Origin: Hyphomicrobium sp.
GTDB taxonomy: Bacteria > Pseudomonadota > Alphaproteobacteria > Rhizobiales > Hyphomicrobiaceae
Length of the DNA: 64,000 nt
Reading direction: 5' to 3'
Assembly: GCA_016793445.1 (NCBI GenBank)
Contig: JAEUME010000005.1
Coordinates: 1 to 64,000, forward strand
This document shows positions 43,255-51,737 of the stretch, in pieces. The position numbers were made by a program, and so were the translations under genes. The notes under the pieces were generated by a model. The model was not told where the DNA came from. It ran no database searches and worked only from the letters and a program-made list of their open reading frames with translations. The stretch's first letter is position 1, and the number at the start of each line of letters is the position of its first letter.

Positions 43255-43649
43255 CAGCGATTTATCAAAATCTTCAGCATCAAGATGACGTACTTAATGG
43301 AGTGCGCGTGCGAAGTGCTGCTGAGCTGGCCGAAGTCATAAATCAGATTTCAGAGAACCCTGGCTTCATCGCCGAGCTTGTTTTTGAGAATAAGAAGCGC
43401 CTCGAATTTGGCGTGGGGCCCATAGCGTACTGCGCGCAGATCACCAATATTGATGACCTTCCTCCATACCTTGTAGCGAAATCAAAGGCGCCGCACTTTA
43501 AACAGATGTCGGCTTTCTATCTGCTGGACGGATCATTAACGGAGATATCGCCCCAGCATCAGATTTCGCAGCGTGAATTAGCTGATGTTCTTGAACGCTT
43601 TATTGCGTGCGGAGAGGCATCTCCCGCTGTGGAGTGGGACTCGATTTGA
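43251..43649 (+). CDS. Imm1-family immunity protein, copy 2 (132 aa)
   Basis: Second Imm1-type protein, the same length as the first: RLEFGVGPIAYCAQITNIDD with LPPYLVAKSK, a YLLDGSLTEISPQ strand and the tail ERFIACGEASPAVEWDSI. It overlaps the preceding toxin tip by ATGA. Sequence divergence from copy 1 (40092) is large, so the two guard different toxins or have drifted. Last immunity gene before the array ends. Confidence 0.75.
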   Translation: MTAIYQNLQHQDDVLNGVRVRSAAELAEVINQISENPGFIAELVFENKKRLEFGVGPIAYCAQITNIDDLPPYLVAKSKAPHFKQMSAFYLLDGSLTEISPQHQISQRELADVLERFIACGEASPAVEWDSI

Positions 43650-43689
43650 GATTCTGTTCCACCTGTACCCGCGGCCGCCTCCGGACTGC

Positions 43690-43738
43690 ACCGGCCGGAC
43701 GATCCTGCAGATCGTGGCGTGCGCGACACCAGGGACGC
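43690..43738 (+). repeat. Terminal R2 fragment of the toxin array
   Basis: About 50 bases match the R2 stretch ATCCTGCAGATCGTGGCGTG seen at 39598 and 43021, encoding GRTILQIVACATPGT. It marks the right end of the array, directly before the glycosyltransferase gene on the other strand. Confidence 0.65.
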
Positions 43739-43754
43739 ACCGGGATTTTGCGAT

Positions 43755-45149
43755 TTACGGATCCCCGATGATCTTACGGACGCAAGCAACCGCATTTGCG
43801 GTTCCTCTCTCGGCCTGAAGCTTGTTTCCAATTGTCTGTGCGGTCTGTCGAAATCGTTCCGTCTTGGTCAGTGCGCGCAAGGATGCTTCGAGGCGGTCAG
43901 GCGACCAGTTTCGCATCGGCAGCGGCTTGGGGCCTGCGCCTATCGAGGCAATACGATGCCCCCAGAACAGCTGGTCGAATCCTAGAGCACACACCAGTGT
44001 CGGCAGCCCGGCCCGCAAGCCGGTCGCGGTAGAGCCGGCACCTCCGTGGTGTAGCAGAGCGTCAACTTTCTCGAAGATCCATGAGTGTGGAACCTCTCCC
44101 AAAGAATAGAATTGATCATGATCGGCAGGGCCTAGTTCTAATCCGGCCCAGCCACGCGAGATGATCGCCCGCATGCCGAGGCGGCGAAGTGAGTGCTTCA
44201 ATATCGCCAGATTTTCTTGCGCATTGGGGATCGGCATGCTGCCGAAGCCGACATAAATGGGTTTAGAGCCCGAAGCGAGAAAGGCCGAGACGCTTTGAGC
44301 CGTATCGGAGTCGGGCTCGCCACACAGCGCGGGATCATAAAACCAGTACCCAACGACATGGTCTTTGTCAGACCAGTCGCTGGGAACAGGTAGAACGTGC
44401 CGGCTGAATCCGTAAATCCTGGGGATGGGCCGTCCGGCGATCGTAAAGGCTGCCCAGCTTGCCGGTTCGGGAGAAAGACCAAGGACATTCCTCCGCCAAG
44501 CGGTGATCTTGCGTCGCGATAAATATCGCGCCCTTAAGGCGACCTCCGACGAGAGGCGATTCAACCAAGGGCCCATATTCTGGTATGGCGAGAGAGCACT
44601 GGGAAAGTGGCGCGTCGGCATTGCCGGCTGCAACAGCAACGCCGCGGCGGGCAGCTTACGCGCTTCAGCCAGATCACAAACCAAGTGTGACAGCACACTG
44701 AATAATACGGCATCTACGCCTTCTGATGCGGTGATCAAATCTTCAAGCTGGTCTTGAAGCGGCCGCTCCAGCAATTCGCCCAAGTTGATGAGCGCGCTGA
44801 CGGGAGACAACGTAAGCTTTCGGGCGTTTTCCTCCTCTAGGACCCAAGCTTTGACGTCTCTTCCGAGCCGCCGGTAAGCTAGGTCACCTGTCTCGATCCA
44901 AGACTGGTAGTCATCGGCTGCTGCGACGACAGGCTCATAGCCAGCTTCCTTGAGACCTTGGGCGATCGCCAAAAATGGTTGAATATCGCCACGTGTTCCT
45001 TGGCAGGCCAGAAGAACGACGCGTCGCTTGTGATGGAAATAGGTCAAGCTTATCTCGTTGGCGGCGAACCAGAGGATATCCGCTTCCTTTTCTTGATGAC
45101 CGAGTTGCTTATTTGCAAGCTTAATTCCCAGCCAACGGCCACTAGACAT
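43755..45149 (-). CDS. UDP-glycosyltransferase, family 1-like (464 aa)
   Basis: Cytoplasmic GT-B glycosyltransferase of the MGT/sterol-glucosyltransferase type. The donor-binding signature is HHGGAGSTATGLRAGLPTLV near residue 370, and the N-terminal domain starts RRVVLLACQGTRGDIQPFLA, the usual opening motif. The first 40 residues before it look non-conserved, so the true start may lie nearer 45030. The acceptor is unknown; such enzymes glycosylate lipids or secondary metabolites. It borders the toxin array and is on the same strand as the next glycosyltransferase. Confidence 0.85.
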   Translation of the reverse strand: MSSGRWLGIKLANKQLGHQEKEADILWFAANEISLTYFHHKRRVVLLACQGTRGDIQPFLAIAQGLKEAGYEPVVAAADDYQSWIETGDLAYRRLGRDVKAWVLEEENARKLTLSPVSALINLGELLERPLQDQLEDLITASEGVDAVLFSVLSHLVCDLAEARKLPAAALLLQPAMPTRHFPSALSPYQNMGPWLNRLSSEVALRARYLSRRKITAWRRNVLGLSPEPASWAAFTIAGRPIPRIYGFSRHVLPVPSDWSDKDHVVGYWFYDPALCGEPDSDTAQSVSAFLASGSKPIYVGFGSMPIPNAQENLAILKHSLRRLGMRAIISRGWAGLELGPADHDQFYSLGEVPHSWIFEKVDALLHHGGAGSTATGLRAGLPTLVCALGFDQLFWGHRIASIGAGPKPLPMRNWSPDRLEASLRALTKTERFRQTAQTIGNKLQAERGTANAVACVRKIIGDP

Positions 45150-45239
45150 TGATACTAGTTAATGGGTGGGAGGATTGGGGCTGCAAAGGTTTGGCGGCCA
45201 TGGCTTGCCGAAGCTGCCGAGCAGAAAGGCGATCCGCAG

Positions 45240-46184
45240 CTAGCCGCCTGTCGTGGTTTTGTAAGGATTCGGCGGGCTGCCGAAAATGCCCTGAACGCTG
45301 CCGGCGGCTGAGGCAAGCGCTTTGGCTCCTTTGAACATCAAGCGCGCGCCGTGCCTGCGTGCCACCGCCAGCACAGGGACGCTCACCACCAGTTGAGCGA
45401 CCCCGCCCGCAAAACGCCCCGCCGCCTTGGGAACGGTTTGCGACAGGGCATATCCAACGCCGCGGCGTTTCCGTTGCGACCAGTAATTATTGGCCGCCGT
45501 GCGGTGAGCGCGCTTTAATTGCCAGGCGAATGACAATCTCTCCTCGGTTATTTCCTCCGACAATACAGCATCGTCCACCCAGACAATTGTTCCGCCCATA
45601 TCGGTTAGCCGGTAAAAAAAATCGGTATCGCTGCCACCCGTGAAGCGAAGGGATTCGTCAAAGCGGAAATCCTGCCGGGGCGGGTCGAACCACGACATGC
45701 GCAGCAGCGTATTGCTGGTTCCGGCGGTAGTCTGGAGCTGCCCGCGCGGCTTCGTCTTTCGCTTCGGCGGCGCCATCCAGATCGGTAGATCAGGCGGGAC
45801 CGGCGCGAAAACCGGACCCGTCACCACGTCGGCATTCAGTTCGCGCGCGCCGCGCCGCATGGCTTCGAGCCAGCCGGGCTCGGCGACCTCGTCGTCGTCA
45901 ATGAAGGCCATCCAGTCCGCACCATGCGTGCGCGCGGTTTCGATGCAGCGATTGCGTGCAATTGGAATGCCGAGATCCGGCTCGTGAACGTATAAAATTT
46001 GAACAGCAGGAAACCGCGTGGCAAAATCGTCGATAATTGTCCTGGCGCGCTGCTCGGTATCGTTTTCGACAATAGCCATCGCGTCTCCGCAATTGGCGTC
46101 GCGGATTTGCGGCAGAATAGAATTCAGGCAATCAGTCAGCATTTTCGGCCGCCGCCGCGTGCAGACTGAAACGCAGATCTTCAT
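45240..46184 (-). CDS. Family 2 glycosyltransferase (314 aa)
   Basis: GT-A fold transferase using a nucleotide sugar. MKICVSVCTRRRPKMLTDCL opens the nucleotide-binding fold, the metal-binding DxD is in WMAFIDDDEVAEPGWLEAM, and LGIPIARNRCIETARTHGAD is the conserved segment before it. The C-terminal 60 residues are hydrophobic and basic and may associate with the membrane. Upstream of the GT1 gene with a 90-base gap, they may form one unit for a surface glycan, but acceptor and sugar are unknown. Confidence 0.87.
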   Translation of the reverse strand: MKICVSVCTRRRPKMLTDCLNSILPQIRDANCGDAMAIVENDTEQRARTIIDDFATRFPAVQILYVHEPDLGIPIARNRCIETARTHGADWMAFIDDDEVAEPGWLEAMRRGARELNADVVTGPVFAPVPPDLPIWMAPPKRKTKPRGQLQTTAGTSNTLLRMSWFDPPRQDFRFDESLRFTGGSDTDFFYRLTDMGGTIVWVDDAVLSEEITEERLSFAWQLKRAHRTAANNYWSQRKRRGVGYALSQTVPKAAGRFAGGVAQLVVSVPVLAVARRHGARLMFKGAKALASAAGSVQGIFGSPPNPYKTTTGG

Positions 46185-46493
46185 GGCCCATGATCCTCCG
46201 GCTCGCTCCGGGCCCGCTTTGGTGTGCGCCGCGGCCAGACGAGTCCGCTTCGGCGCTCCCGCCGTGTCCTTCAGAGCACGCCGGCCGATCCGATGGCAAC
46301 ACCTACCTGGTCGGGTTGGGAAGCCTGTACCCGTCGTGGGTGAGCAATGGCGCGCCGACGCAGGTGAAGATGAGAACTATATCTACTCCATAGCCCTCCA
46401 AAGCCCTCCTTTAGCTAGCCCGCCACCGTTTTGGGAAAACCGGCATCACAAGCGGACTGGCGTATTTGGGGAACGATCCTCGAACAATCGCTG
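46185..46493. other. Intergenic between glycosyltransferase and LysR genes
   Basis: Contains the promoter of the GT2 gene and the end of the LysR gene. No gene, repeat or hairpin was recognised. Confidence 0.3.
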
Positions 46494-47387
46494 TCACCCG
46501 CGAAATCTCAGCGTTTCCACCAGAAGGGCAAATGCCGACGAAGCGTGTCGCCGGTGCGGATAATAAAGGTGATAGCCGGGCAGATCGGGCGTGAATTTGC
46601 CCAGTACCCGTACCAGCGCGCCCTCGTCGAGGAACCGCTGGACCTGGTCGAGGGGCAGATAGGCGAGGCCATGGCCGTCGAGCGCGGCATCGAGGATCAG
46701 GTCGATGCTGTTGAGGGTAAGCGGCCCGTCGATCCGCACGCGCGTTTCGCGCCCTCCGCGGATCAGCCGCCAACCGTTCAACGTGCCGGAGGTCGGCAGT
46801 CGCAGATTGACGGCACGATGGTCGATGAGCTGCGCCGGCGAAGCCGGAACCGGGTGCAGCCGGAAATAGCCGGGTGAGCCGACGATCGCCATCGGCGTGT
46901 CCGGCCCAATCCGCAGGGCGATCATGTCCTTGGCGATGTCTCCTCCTAGCCGGACACCCGCGTCGAACCGGTCGGCGACGACATCGGCGAGGCCGTAGTC
47001 GATCGTAATCTCCACCTTGATATCAGGGTTGTCGGGAAGCAGTCGCTTCATGGCCGGAACGATGATCGTCTTGGCTGCGTGCTCCACCGTCGTGATACGG
47101 ATCGTTCCGGACGGTCGGTCGCGCAATTCGCCGAGCGAGGCGACCGCGGCGTCGAGATCGTGCAGCATCGGGCCAAGTGTTGCGATCAAGCGCTCGCCGG
47201 CCTCGGTAGGGGCTACGCTGCGCGTCGTCCGCGACAGCAGCCGCATTCCCAGCCGCTCCTCGATCCGACGCACGATCTGGCTGAGCGCGGATTGCGCCAT
47301 GCCGAGACGTTGCGCCGCCTTCGTGAAGCTGCGTTCCTCGGCGACGACGACGAACGCCGCGAGATCGGCGATTTCGTCCCGCCGCAT
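46494..47387 (-). CDS. LysR-family regulator of the hydrolase operon (297 aa)
   Basis: Typical LysR length and layout: winged helix (DLAAFVVVAEERSFTKAAQR, recognition helix SALSQIVRRIEERLG) and effector-binding domain. It is transcribed divergently from the two hydrolase genes with a 140-base gap, so it most likely controls them and itself; the region 47388-47527 includes TCTGACCTAGAT, but no clear T-N11-A box was confirmed. The ligand is unknown. It differs clearly in sequence from the LysR gene at 2942. Confidence 0.88.
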   Translation of the reverse strand: MRRDEIADLAAFVVVAEERSFTKAAQRLGMAQSALSQIVRRIEERLGMRLLSRTTRSVAPTEAGERLIATLGPMLHDLDAAVASLGELRDRPSGTIRITTVEHAAKTIIVPAMKRLLPDNPDIKVEITIDYGLADVVADRFDAGVRLGGDIAKDMIALRIGPDTPMAIVGSPGYFRLHPVPASPAQLIDHRAVNLRLPTSGTLNGWRLIRGGRETRVRIDGPLTLNSIDLILDAALDGHGLAYLPLDQVQRFLDEGALVRVLGKFTPDLPGYHLYYPHRRHASSAFALLVETLRFRG

Positions 47388-47527
47388 TCATCACCTCAGT
47401 GATAGGCCCAATAAGGATTATCCGTCTAATTCACGCAATCTTTCTGACCTAGATTACGTCCATGGGCAAGGGCGAACCCCAATGAACGTCGCGCTAGGCC
47501 AGAAAGCTTCAACAATGGAGACTGGAA

Positions 47528-48472
47528 ATGGGCAAGATCAGCTTCGCCAATTCGAACAACAAGACGATCACCATGTCGGCGGTGATCAATTTCCCCGAAG
47601 GCTTCGACGAGAAGAAGCATTATCCAGCAATCGTCGTGTCGCATCCGGGCGGCGGCGTGAAGGAGCAGACCGCCGGCACCTATGCGAAGAAGCTCGCCGA
47701 ACAGGGCTTCGTCACCATCGCCTATGACGCCTCCTATCAGGGCGAGAGCGGCGGCGAGCCGCGGCAGCTCGAAAATCCCTATATCCGCACCGAGGACGTC
47801 AGCGCCGTCATCGACTATCTCACGACGCTGGCTTACGTCGATAGCGACCGCATCGGCGCGATGGGCATCTGCGCCGGCGCCGGTTACACCGCCAATGCCG
47901 CGATCCAGGACCGCCGCATCAAGGCGATCGGCACGGTGAGCTCCGTCAATATCGGCTCGATGTTCCGCAATGGCTGGGAGAGCAACGTCAAGTCGATCGA
48001 TGCACTGCCGTATGTCGAGGCCGGCTCGAACGCCCGCACCTCGGACGCCGAGGGCAAGGGGTACGCCACGATGCCGCTCGCGCCGTTGACGGAGAAGGAT
48101 GCGCCGAACGAGGAGCTGCGGCAGGCGTGGGAATACTACCACACGCCGCGCGCCGAATGCGCCACCGCGCCTGGTGTCGCGACGCTGCGCAGCTTGAACC
48201 AGATCATCACCTACGACGCCTACCACATGGCCGACATATATCTGACGCAGCCGATCCAGATCGTGGCCGGCAGCAAGGCGGGCAGCAAGTGGATGAGCGA
48301 CGATCTCTACGATCGCGCCGCCAGCACCGACAAGTCCTTCCACATCGTCGAGGGCGCCAATCACATGGATCTCTACGACGGTCAGAAGTTTGTCGATGAG
48401 GCTGTTTCGGTCCTTGCTCCCTTCTTCCAGACCAAACTCTCGGCCGCCGCCACGGCACAAGCCGCCGAGTAG
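47528..48472 (+). CDS. Cys-nucleophile alpha/beta hydrolase 1 (314 aa)
   Basis: Hydrolase of the dienelactone-hydrolase-like (YcjY-type) group. The oxyanion-side motif VVSHPGGGVKEQTAGTYAKK is followed by YDASYQGESGGEPR and the nucleophile elbow GAMGICAGAGYT, in which Cys115 replaces Ser, as in dienelactone hydrolase. The His is probably in VEGANHMDLYDG near the C-terminus. Substrate unknown. It is paralogous to the next gene, 54 bases downstream, and divergent from a LysR regulator. Confidence 0.85.
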   Translation: MGKISFANSNNKTITMSAVINFPEGFDEKKHYPAIVVSHPGGGVKEQTAGTYAKKLAEQGFVTIAYDASYQGESGGEPRQLENPYIRTEDVSAVIDYLTTLAYVDSDRIGAMGICAGAGYTANAAIQDRRIKAIGTVSSVNIGSMFRNGWESNVKSIDALPYVEAGSNARTSDAEGKGYATMPLAPLTEKDAPNEELRQAWEYYHTPRAECATAPGVATLRSLNQIITYDAYHMADIYLTQPIQIVAGSKAGSKWMSDDLYDRAASTDKSFHIVEGANHMDLYDGQKFVDEAVSVLAPFFQTKLSAAATAQAAE

Positions 48473-48526
48473 CCGAGACACCGATACAATGAGCGCGCAG
48501 CGCTCCACCTGCGACAGGAGACACAC

Positions 48527-49489
48527 ATGGAAACCGTCAGCATTCGCAATCCCGGCATGTATTGGGATATCGCCGCCAACATTCACTTTCCGCCCAACTT
48601 TGATGCCGGCAAGCGCTATCCGGCGGTGGTCTCAAACCATCCCATCGGTAGCTGCAAGGAGCAGACAGCAGGCAATGTCTACGGCGCGGCGCTGGCCAAG
48701 GCCGGCTTCGTCGTCATCGTGCCCGACGCCAGCTTCCAGGGTGGCAGCGGCGGTGAACCGCGCTGGATCGAAGATCCCGAGCAGCGGGTAAAGGACTATC
48801 GCGACGTCATCGATTACGCTCAGTCCCTGCCTTTTGTTGATCCTGACCGGATTGGCATCCTCGGCATCTGCGGTGGCGGCGGCTACTCGATCAAGGCCAC
48901 GATCATCGACAAGCGGATCAAGGCGCTCGTCAGCATCACCGGCGTCAACTTCGGGCGGCTGATGCGCGAAGGCTTCAGCAACTTCGATCCGGTCGGCGCG
49001 CTCGAAGGCATGGCTGCGCAGCGCACTGCCGAGAATGCGGGAGCAGACGAGCGGATCAACATTTTCCTGCCCGGCAGCGTCGAAGAGGGCAAGGCCGCCG
49101 GCATCGCCGACATCGATGTGCTGGAGGCGACCGACTACTACCGCAACCGTTGCCCGGCCGAGGGGTCGGGCACGCGGATGCTGGTCTCACATGCCGCATC
49201 GGCAATTGCATGGGATGCTTTTGCCTTCGCCGAAACGCTGCTGACGCAGCCGATGATGGTGGTGTTCGGTGACAAGCCCGGCGGCTTCGGTGCCTATCGC
49301 GACGGGATGGAAATCTACGGCCGTGCCGCGTCGAAGAACAAGGAATTGGTCGTGGTCGAAGGCTGGTCGCACTACGACCTCTACGACAAGCCCGAGCCGG
49401 TGCGTCTGGCGCTGGAAAAGCTGGTGCCGTTCCTCAAAACGCATCTTGGCGGCGCGGCGGCCGCAAGCCGGCCGCAGGCGGCCGAATAG
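48527..49489 (+). CDS. Cys-nucleophile alpha/beta hydrolase 2 (320 aa)
   Basis: Paralogue of the preceding hydrolase with the same motif order: VVSNHPIGSCKEQTAGNVYG, DASFQGGSGGEPRWIEDPEQ, the elbow ILGICGGGGYSIKA with Cys115, and the late His in VVEGWSHYDLYDKP. Same operon, likely acting on related esters or lactones. The C-terminal ~15 residues are Ala/Arg-rich and dispensable-looking. Duplicated in tandem; which substrate each prefers cannot be read. Confidence 0.85.
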   Translation: METVSIRNPGMYWDIAANIHFPPNFDAGKRYPAVVSNHPIGSCKEQTAGNVYGAALAKAGFVVIVPDASFQGGSGGEPRWIEDPEQRVKDYRDVIDYAQSLPFVDPDRIGILGICGGGGYSIKATIIDKRIKALVSITGVNFGRLMREGFSNFDPVGALEGMAAQRTAENAGADERINIFLPGSVEEGKAAGIADIDVLEATDYYRNRCPAEGSGTRMLVSHAASAIAWDAFAFAETLLTQPMMVVFGDKPGGFGAYRDGMEIYGRAASKNKELVVVEGWSHYDLYDKPEPVRLALEKLVPFLKTHLGGAAAASRPQAAE

Positions 49490-49554
49490 ACGCGGGCTTT
49501 CTCCAGCGAACGGCGCGGGATTCCGCGCCGCTCCGAATCTTATGAGGATCGAAA

Positions 49555-50190
49555 ATGACGAGAGTGCTTGTTCTGGGTGCTGGCGGCCAGATCGCCCGTC
49601 ACGTCGTGGCCATGCTGGATAGCGACGCCGCTGTATCGCTGACACTGTTCGCTCGCAGCCCGGCAAAACTGACGCAAACGCCTGCCAACGCCAAGATCGT
49701 TCAGGGCGATGTGCTCGACAGCGCGAAACTCGACAGCGCGGTCAAGGGGCAGGACATCGTCTATGCCAATCTAACCGGTGAGAATCTCGATGCTCAGGCC
49801 AAGGGTGTGATCGCGTCGATGCAGGCCATGGGCGTCAAGCGACTGATTTTCGTGCTGGCGCTTGGCATCTATGACGAGGTGCCGGGCAAGTTCGGCGAGT
49901 GGAACAACGCGACCATCGGCGAGGAGTTGAGACCGTTCCGCCGCGCCGCCGACGCCATCGAAGCCTCGAAGCTCGATTACACCATCCTGCGCCCCGCCTG
50001 GCTCACGGATGAAGACGAGGTGGACTACGAATTGACGGAGCGTAACGCCCGGTTCAAGGGCACCGTTGTCTCACGCAAGAGCGTCGCAGACCTGATCGTG
50101 AAAATGATCCGCTCTCCAAGCCTTCATCTGCGCGGCAACGTCGGCGTCAACAAGCCGGGGACCGACGGTGACAAGCCTTACTTCATATAG
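49555..50190 (+). CDS. NAD(P)-binding atypical SDR protein (211 aa)
   Basis: Starts MTRVLVLGAGGQIARHVVAM, the GxGGxxxxH dinucleotide-binding motif of NmrA-like/atypical short-chain dehydrogenases. The fold continues with VQGDVLDSAKLDSAVKGQD and LIFVLALGIYDEVPGKF, and YTILRPAWLTDEDEVDYELT near the substrate side. The Tyr-x3-Lys catalytic pair of classical SDRs is not evident, so it may be a sensor or NAD(P)H-dependent reductase of unclear activity. Third gene of the hydrolase operon. Confidence 0.8.
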   Translation: MTRVLVLGAGGQIARHVVAMLDSDAAVSLTLFARSPAKLTQTPANAKIVQGDVLDSAKLDSAVKGQDIVYANLTGENLDAQAKGVIASMQAMGVKRLIFVLALGIYDEVPGKFGEWNNATIGEELRPFRRAADAIEASKLDYTILRPAWLTDEDEVDYELTERNARFKGTVVSRKSVADLIVKMIRSPSLHLRGNVGVNKPGTDGDKPYFI

Positions 50191-50417
50191 GAGGGATGTC
50201 AGAGTTCGCTCGTTTCTGTGAAACGCGAGAGAAGCGGGAGTAGACCCTTTCCGCTTCGTTCCGGACCAGAAATCGCTATTCGACCGGAAGCGATTCGAAC
50301 TTTTTTACCGCCAAACGCCGCCGTTTTTACGCTTTTTCGCGCACGGACCATCTCCCGCTCTTCGCGCGGGCGTAGTTCCAGCGGTTATCGGTGGCTTTAA
50401 AGGTCAATCGGCGTATT

Positions 50418-50494
50418 TGGCGCACCCGACAGGATTCGAACCTGTGACCTTCGCCTTCGGAGGGCGACACTCTATCCAGCTGAGCTACGGGTGC
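50418..50494 (-). tRNA. tRNA-Arg (CCG)
   Basis: A 77-base cloverleaf on the minus strand with acceptor stem GCACCCG/CGGGTGC, D arm GCTCAGCTGGATAGAG, T arm ACAGGTTCGAATCCTGT and encoded CCA at 50418-50420. The anticodon stem TCGCC/GGCGA encloses CTCCGAA, so the anticodon is CCG, reading the Arg codon CGG. A spurious frame crosses it. Confidence 0.95.
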
Positions 50495-50611
50495 TTTACC
50501 GGCCGGTCACGGCCGCCAGAGGTGGGCATGCATAACCCATTCGTAGGGCATCCGCAAACGCGGACATCGCGGGCCGCCTCCCGGCCGCACGGGCCCGCGC
50601 TAAACATGCAG

Positions 50612-50641
50612 CAAGGCGGCGCTCTTTACGGCGCCGCCTTG
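50612..50641. terminator. GC-rich hairpin between tRNA and small gene
   Basis: CAAGGCGGCGC (50612-50622) pairs with GCGCCGCCTTG (50631-50641), an 11-bp stem. No clear T-tract follows on either strand, so it is at best a weak terminator for the minus-strand gene ending at 50697. Confidence 0.35.
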
Positions 50642-50696
50642 GGATGTCTTTGTACAGGTTTTGGCAGATGCCCGGCTGCGCAGGGAGACGAATATC

Positions 50697-51020
50697 CTAG
50701 TGCCGGCAGGGCATGGCGGTAACGACACATTTGGCCTGCAGGATTGCGCCCTTCTTACAGTCCCATTGAACGCCGCGCGCATAACGGAACGACGCATAAC
50801 GCGGGCCCCAGCGGTCGGCCACCTTGCTTTCCCAATCAGCCACGGCGAAGGCGCGAGCATTCTGGGTGCCGACACCGAACAGACCCTGGCCGGTTGCGCG
50901 GCCTTCCATGCGCGTGTGGCAGTAAGGATTGTAGCGCGCGGCCTCCGCGGCCGCCGAGAAGGCAGTGGCGCAAACCGTTGCGGCGATCAGAGCTGACGCA
51001 AGGCCCTTATGCGAAATCAT
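50697..51020 (-). CDS. Small secreted hypothetical protein (107 aa)
   Basis: Signal peptide [20 protein letters not shown] followed by a mature chain with [37 protein letters not shown] and a Cys-bearing end ([20 protein letters not shown]). This layout is familiar from small periplasmic proteins of Hyphomicrobiales. The start at 51020 begins the signal peptide; the frame running to 51077 is longer than needed. Its cysteines probably form disulfides. Function unknown. Confidence 0.6.
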   Translation of the reverse strand: MISHKGLASALIAATVCATAFSAAAEAARYNPYCHTRMEGRATGQGLFGVGTQNARAFAVADWESKVADRWGPRYASFRYARGVQWDCKKGAILQAKCVVTAMPCRH

Positions 51021-51254
51021 GTGGTTCCCTTTCGAGTGGCGAAAATCCTTGGGTGGCAAATGCATGATGGCAATCACGCAGCAAGCGCAAGTGTTTTAGG
51101 GCTTGAGGGCCTATTTGAGGCCACGTTGCGGCATTGTGCAAATATTGATGCTATGAAATTGTGCGCTTACGCTCCGGCAAAACGCCGGGTCTGAAGTCCG
51201 CGCTATGCGCCGTTCCACGCCCGACAGAAGCGGCACGTCAAACCGGAGAGCAAG

Positions 51255-51734
51255 ATGCCGGAATTCAAACCGCCGCGGCCCGGCGAGATCGAGATCGAGC
51301 TGCCGGTCGCTTTTGATGCAGGTGTGTATTTCATCGGGCGCATTCGCACACCGTGGACATCGACGTCGGACTGTCCGAAAAGTTCAAGCCAGCGTTCGGA
51401 TGTCGTGGCCACGATCGAGATTTTCCCACCCTTCACCGCCGGGCTCAGGGATCTGGGGTTGTTTTCGCATGCCCTGGCTCTCTATTGGCTGGATCGCGCG
51501 CGGCGCGACCTCATCGAGCAGGTTCCCAGCCATTTGGCGACGCCGCGCGGTGTGTTTGCCCTGCGCTCTCCCGTCCGGCCCAATCCTATTGGATTGGCGG
51601 CCGTGGAAATCGTTGACGTGGGTGCAAGCAGCCTTCGGGTACGCAACATCGATTGCATCGACGGAACCCCGCTCATCGATTTGAAGCCTTATTATGCCTC
51701 GATCGATGCCGTATCGGATGCGACGCGCCCCTGA
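51255..51734 (+). CDS. TrmO/TsaA-family tRNA methyltransferase-like protein (159 aa)
   Basis: Resembles TrmO (YaeB/TsaA), which N6-methylates t6A at position 37 of tRNA-Thr using S-adenosylmethionine. GVYFIGRIRTPW, FSHALALYWLDRARRD and SPVRPNPIGLAAVEIVDV are the conserved segments. The chain is short (159 aa; E. coli TrmO is about 235) because the second domain is missing, as in many alphaproteobacterial members. It ends 3 bases before the convergent AraC gene. Confidence 0.75.
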   Translation: MPEFKPPRPGEIEIELPVAFDAGVYFIGRIRTPWTSTSDCPKSSSQRSDVVATIEIFPPFTAGLRDLGLFSHALALYWLDRARRDLIEQVPSHLATPRGVFALRSPVRPNPIGLAAVEIVDVGASSLRVRNIDCIDGTPLIDLKPYYASIDAVSDATRP

Positions 51735-51737
51735 AAG

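Noticed and set aside
50417..50722. Plus-strand frame starting [11 protein letters not shown]
   Set aside because: A well-known artefact produced by translating across a tRNA gene.
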